Source: an uncultured Eubacteriales bacterium
Lineage (GTDB): Bacteria; Bacillota; Clostridia; Christensenellales; Aristaeellaceae
DNA length: 64,000 nt
Assembly: GCA_902777335.1 (NCBI GenBank)
Contig: CACYTF010000003.1
Span: forward strand, 23,931-87,930
Direction of reading: 5' to 3'
Positions 61,837-64,000 of this stretch are shown here, piece after piece; within the stretch, counting starts at the first letter, position 1; every line of letters begins with the position of its first letter. The position numbers and the translations under genes are program-made. The notes under the pieces were generated by a model. It worked only from the letters and a program-made list of their open reading frames with translations, was not told where the DNA came from and did not search any database.

Positions 61837-62676
61837 GTGCGACAGACAGACATTATGCGCGGCAAACACCTGGCCCTGCTGGACGCCATCAACCCCAACT
61901 GGGACGCGCCGGACTGGGTGTTTGAACAGGCGGAAAAGCTGCCGGAGATCGTGGACCTGCCGAACTACCAGATTCGCCTGAAAAAGAGCCTTGGCGACGA
62001 CGGCGTGCCCCAAATTACCGTCCTGGACGGATTCCGGAACCTGAGAAATGTCTATGTAGACATGCTGTATCTGAACCCGAAGACCGGAGATACCGTGTAC
62101 CTGAGCGATACCATTGCCGAGGAGATGACGGACGAAGCCAACGGCCAGGCGACCTACTGCCTGAGCAGCTTTGAAGAGTGGCCGGCGCTGGAGGGTGTCC
62201 ATTGCGCGGCGCAGATTGTCGATGCGGATTATATCTGTGGTAAGGCGCTGTACAATATCCCGCTGCGGATGAACGGGGAGACCTACATGCTGCGCTGCGG
62301 TATAGAGAAGGACAAGCCGGCCGTCGTCTATGGCCTGTGGGAGGGCTACCTCGCGGACAGCACCGTCTACAGCCGAAACGTGATTCCGCTTTCCAAGGTG
62401 GCCGGTTGGGAATACAGCCTGCTTTATCCCATCGACGGCACGGGCGACGGTAAACTGCGCTATGAGGCCAGCGAAACGCTGACGATGCGCCGGTCGTTGG
62501 AGCGGTCGTACGCTCCGCTGGAGCCCGGAACCTACTACATGGAATATTATTTGATGGATATTTTCATGCGCCTGCTGCCTGCCGGCCGCGTGGAAGTGCG
62601 GTGGGACGGCCGGAGCGTTTCCGTGGATGAAGGCGCCTGGCAAGGCGAAATGACGCTGATCGTGCCGGAAGCTTGA
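61837..62676 (+). CDS. Uncharacterised protein, possibly the remnant of a larger protein
   Basis: 279 residues from GTG 61837 (ATG 61855 also possible); no good SD. Beta-rich with repeated Tyr and Asp: NVYVDMLYLNPKTGDTVYLS, NIPLRMNGETYMLRCGIEKD, YSLLYPIDGTGDGKL. The middle part slightly resembles the tail domain of clostripain-like cysteine peptidases, but no catalytic residues are seen. No signal peptide. It follows the integrase and GGDEF remnants, so it may be a 3' fragment. Confidence 0.5.
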   Translation: MRQTDIMRGKHLALLDAINPNWDAPDWVFEQAEKLPEIVDLPNYQIRLKKSLGDDGVPQITVLDGFRNLRNVYVDMLYLNPKTGDTVYLSDTIAEEMTDEANGQATYCLSSFEEWPALEGVHCAAQIVDADYICGKALYNIPLRMNGETYMLRCGIEKDKPAVVYGLWEGYLADSTVYSRNVIPLSKVAGWEYSLLYPIDGTGDGKLRYEASETLTMRRSLERSYAPLEPGTYYMEYYLMDIFMRLLPAGRVEVRWDGRSVSVDEGAWQGEMTLIVPEA

Positions 62677-63008
62677 GCGGCAATTGAACACAAGATGGAT
62701 GCTGCATCGCGTGAGAGCGGTGTTTTCGAAAACCCTGCCGAGGCCGAGAGAGGAAAGATGGCTTACGCAGAACCAACGGAGAAAACCGATGCTTGTCAAT
62801 CATTCCAAGCCCCTGCGCTTTACGTACCCGCGAAGCGCAGGGGCTTTTTCACGCAAGTGCCGCCGCCGAGCTGACGGATGAAGCCCTCTGCCGCTGTGTT
62901 CAGCGCTCATATTACCACAGAGGGACGAAGCGGTACGTTGAGTATGACCTCATCCGTCCTTGATATTTACATTGTCAAAAACACCTGTTTGCCAATCTGG
63001 AACATTCC
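62677..63008. other. Intergenic region
   Basis: No gene recognised. Contains the terminator at 62807-62849. Confidence 0.5.
62807..62849 (+). terminator. Intrinsic terminator
   Basis: AAGCCCCTGCGCTT/AAGCGCAGGGGCTT stem with a 12-base loop and a T-run. Confidence 0.9.
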
Positions 63009-63038
63009 TTGACATCGAAAGGGAAAAATAGGTAATAT
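63009..63038 (+). promoter_or_regulatory. Possible promoter of the secreted repeat protein
   Basis: TTGACA (63009-63014), 18-base spacer, TAATAT (63033-63038). A leader of about 150 bases follows; no known riboswitch was recognised in it. Confidence 0.55.
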
Positions 63039-63196
63039 AAAATAGAGTAAAAGTGTAGCTCTATGCCTTTTTGGCTTTTGTAGTTGGTTGATTGCTGCGC
63101 GATAAGCCATAACCTATTCAAAGAACATACAGGCGCGAAGGACCGGCCGAAACGATGTGAAAACCCATTTCTCTTCTAAAATTCGGAGGTGTGGTT

Positions 63197-63559
63197 ATGA
63201 ATCATACGAAGAACATGACGAAACGCATTATGGCGATGGTGATAGCGCTGTCGATGATGCTGGCCACGCTGGGCGGATACGTCCCGGGGTGGTACACCGC
63301 GTTTGCTGAGGACGCGGCGGCGCAGGAACAGCCCGCCCCCGAACAGCAGGAGGAGAAGCCTGCCGAGCAACAGGAGGTCCCGGAGCAGGAGGAGAAGCCT
63401 GGCGAGAAGACGCCTGCCGAGCAGCAGGAGATCCCGAAGCAGGAGACGACCTCTTCAGTCTCGGCTGACGCCGAGCCAGCGTCCCAAGGGTCTGCCGACC
63501 CCATCTCGCTGGAAACAGCACACAGTGCTGTTTCCCAGGGGAAGCCTCGGAGCAGCTAA
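63197..63559 (+). CDS. Secreted Pro/Glu/Gln-repeat protein, 5' reading frame
   Basis: 120 residues. Signal peptide KRIMAMVIALSMMLATLGGY, then EQPAPEQQEEKPAEQQEVPE-type low-complexity repeats. GGAGGTG precedes ATG 63197. The frame ends at TAA 63557 shortly after a 94-bp repeat copy. Downstream in the -1 frame the same repeat protein continues to the window edge (63541-64000), so the two parts were probably one gene. Likely a wall-exposed stalk of a surface protein whose C-terminal domains lie outside. Confidence 0.7.
   Translation: MNHTKNMTKRIMAMVIALSMMLATLGGYVPGWYTAFAEDAAAQEQPAPEQQEEKPAEQQEVPEQEEKPGEKTPAEQQEIPKQETTSSVSADAEPASQGSADPISLETAHSAVSQGKPRSS
63443..63536 (+). repeat. 94-bp direct repeat, copy 1, inside the secreted protein
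   Basis: Identical to 63907-64000. Contains the imperfect palindrome AAACAGCACACAGTGCTGTTT related to the 57-bp dispersed element. Confidence 0.9.
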
Positions 63560-64000
63560 AGGAAGAGCAGCAGCCCGCAGAGGAGAAGCCTGGCGAACAG
63601 CAGGAGCCCGCGGAGGAGACGCCTGCCGAGCAGGAGCAGCCCGCGGAGGAGATGCCTGCCGAGCAGGAGCAGCCCGCGGAGGAGATGCCTGCCGAGCAGC
63701 AGCAGCCCGCGGAGGAGATGCCTGCCGAGCAGGAGCAGCCCGCGGAGGAGACGCCTGCCGAGCAGCAGCAGCCCGCGGAGGAGACGCCTGCCGAGCAGGA
63801 GCAGCCCGCGGAGGAGAAGCCTGCCGAGCAACAACAGCAGCAGCCCGCGGAGGAGACGCCTGTCGAACAGCAGGAGCCCGCGGAGGAGACGCCTGTCGAA
63901 CAGCAGGAGACGACCTCTTCAGTCTCGGCTGACGCCGAGCCAGCGTCCCAAGGGTCTGCCGACCCCATCTCGCTGGAAACAGCACACAGTGCTGTTTCCC
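63541..64000 (+). pseudogene. Continuation of the secreted repeat protein in the -1 frame (partial)
   Basis: From GAAGCCTCGGAGCAG (63541) the frame reads EASEQLKEEQQPAEEKPGEQ and then many EQPAEEMPAEQEQ or EETPAEQQQ units until 64000, with no stop. No start codon with SD of its own. It needs a missing base or a -1 slip at the G-run 63538-63541. Could be a phase-variable or programmed frameshift, a real pseudogene, or an assembly error in a repeat. Confidence 0.6.
63907..64000 (+). repeat. 94-bp direct repeat, copy 2 (runs to the window end)
   Basis: Base-for-base the same as 63443-63536 and in the same reading phase of the protein (VSADAEPASQGSADPISLET). Confidence 0.9.

Noticed and set aside
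63040..63196. Cyclic di-GMP riboswitch in the leader of the secreted repeat protein
   Set aside because: I looked for the conserved cores of class I and II and did not find them.

Overview
The window looks like a GC-rich, anaerobic, spore-lineage Firmicute (class Clostridia). Evidence: a sporulation-type sigma factor (SigH) directly after mini-RNase III and RlmB, an rpmH-rnpA-yidD-yidC-jag block, an electron-bifurcating-type flavoprotein next to an [FeFe] hydrogenase, DUF1385 and DUF4860 proteins, and gram-positive style SD sites and promoters. A finer placement (for example Christensenellales or a GC-rich relative) is only a guess.

Layout. 1-6.7 kb: the argS start (minus), an unusual YidC-sulfatase fusion (plus), then a MoxR/DUF58/DUF4129-like operon (minus). 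6.8-16.6 kb: mrnC, rlmB and sigH, a PAP2 phosphatase, O-acetylhomoserine sulfhydrylase, a TPR and a DUF4037 protein, a GH3 glycosidase, and a membrane LuxR regulator. 16.7-25 kb: a membrane protein with repeated Cys/His motifs, an HD protein with an LtaS-like enzyme, DUF1385, a cation:proton antiporter and an acyltransferase. 25.2-30.5 kb: the rpmH-jag operon, a probable structured RNA, and a short MutS2. 30.5-31.6 kb: an XRE regulator and a repeat-rich spacer.

31.6-43.8 kb: a complete type I-E CRISPR-Cas locus (cas3, cse1, cse2, cas7, cas5, cas6e, cas1, cas2) followed by a 62-repeat array. The cas genes are visibly more AT-rich than everything around them. Between cas6e and cas1 there are two degenerate CRISPR-repeat-like hairpins separated by a short spacer-like sequence. 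This resembles cas-regulating or CreA-type mini-CRISPR RNAs and is the most interesting feature of the window.

43.9-52.6 kb: flavoprotein plus [FeFe] hydrogenase, a ZIP transporter, an amidohydrolase, a cysteine desulfurase and a membrane diguanylate cyclase. 52.9-59.7 kb: a secreted transglutaminase-like protein, a compact type IV pilus-like cluster (PilC, small pilin-like proteins, PilT), a secreted protein and a BTAD regulator with a degenerate GGDEF-like tail. 59.8-64 kb: cysK under a dyad operator, tRNA-Thr(GGT) beside an integrase remnant, a GGDEF remnant, an unrecognised protein, and a secreted Pro/Glu/Gln-repeat protein that is frameshifted and runs off the window.

Small dispersed repeats recur throughout: G-rich or purine-rich 7-bp arrays that often start at stop codons, GGGGACGGTT-core palindromes, a 57-bp element with an AACAGCACA palindrome, and a composite element of about 270-290 bp. 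Several have entered coding sequences (rlmB, mutS2, the terminal secreted protein).
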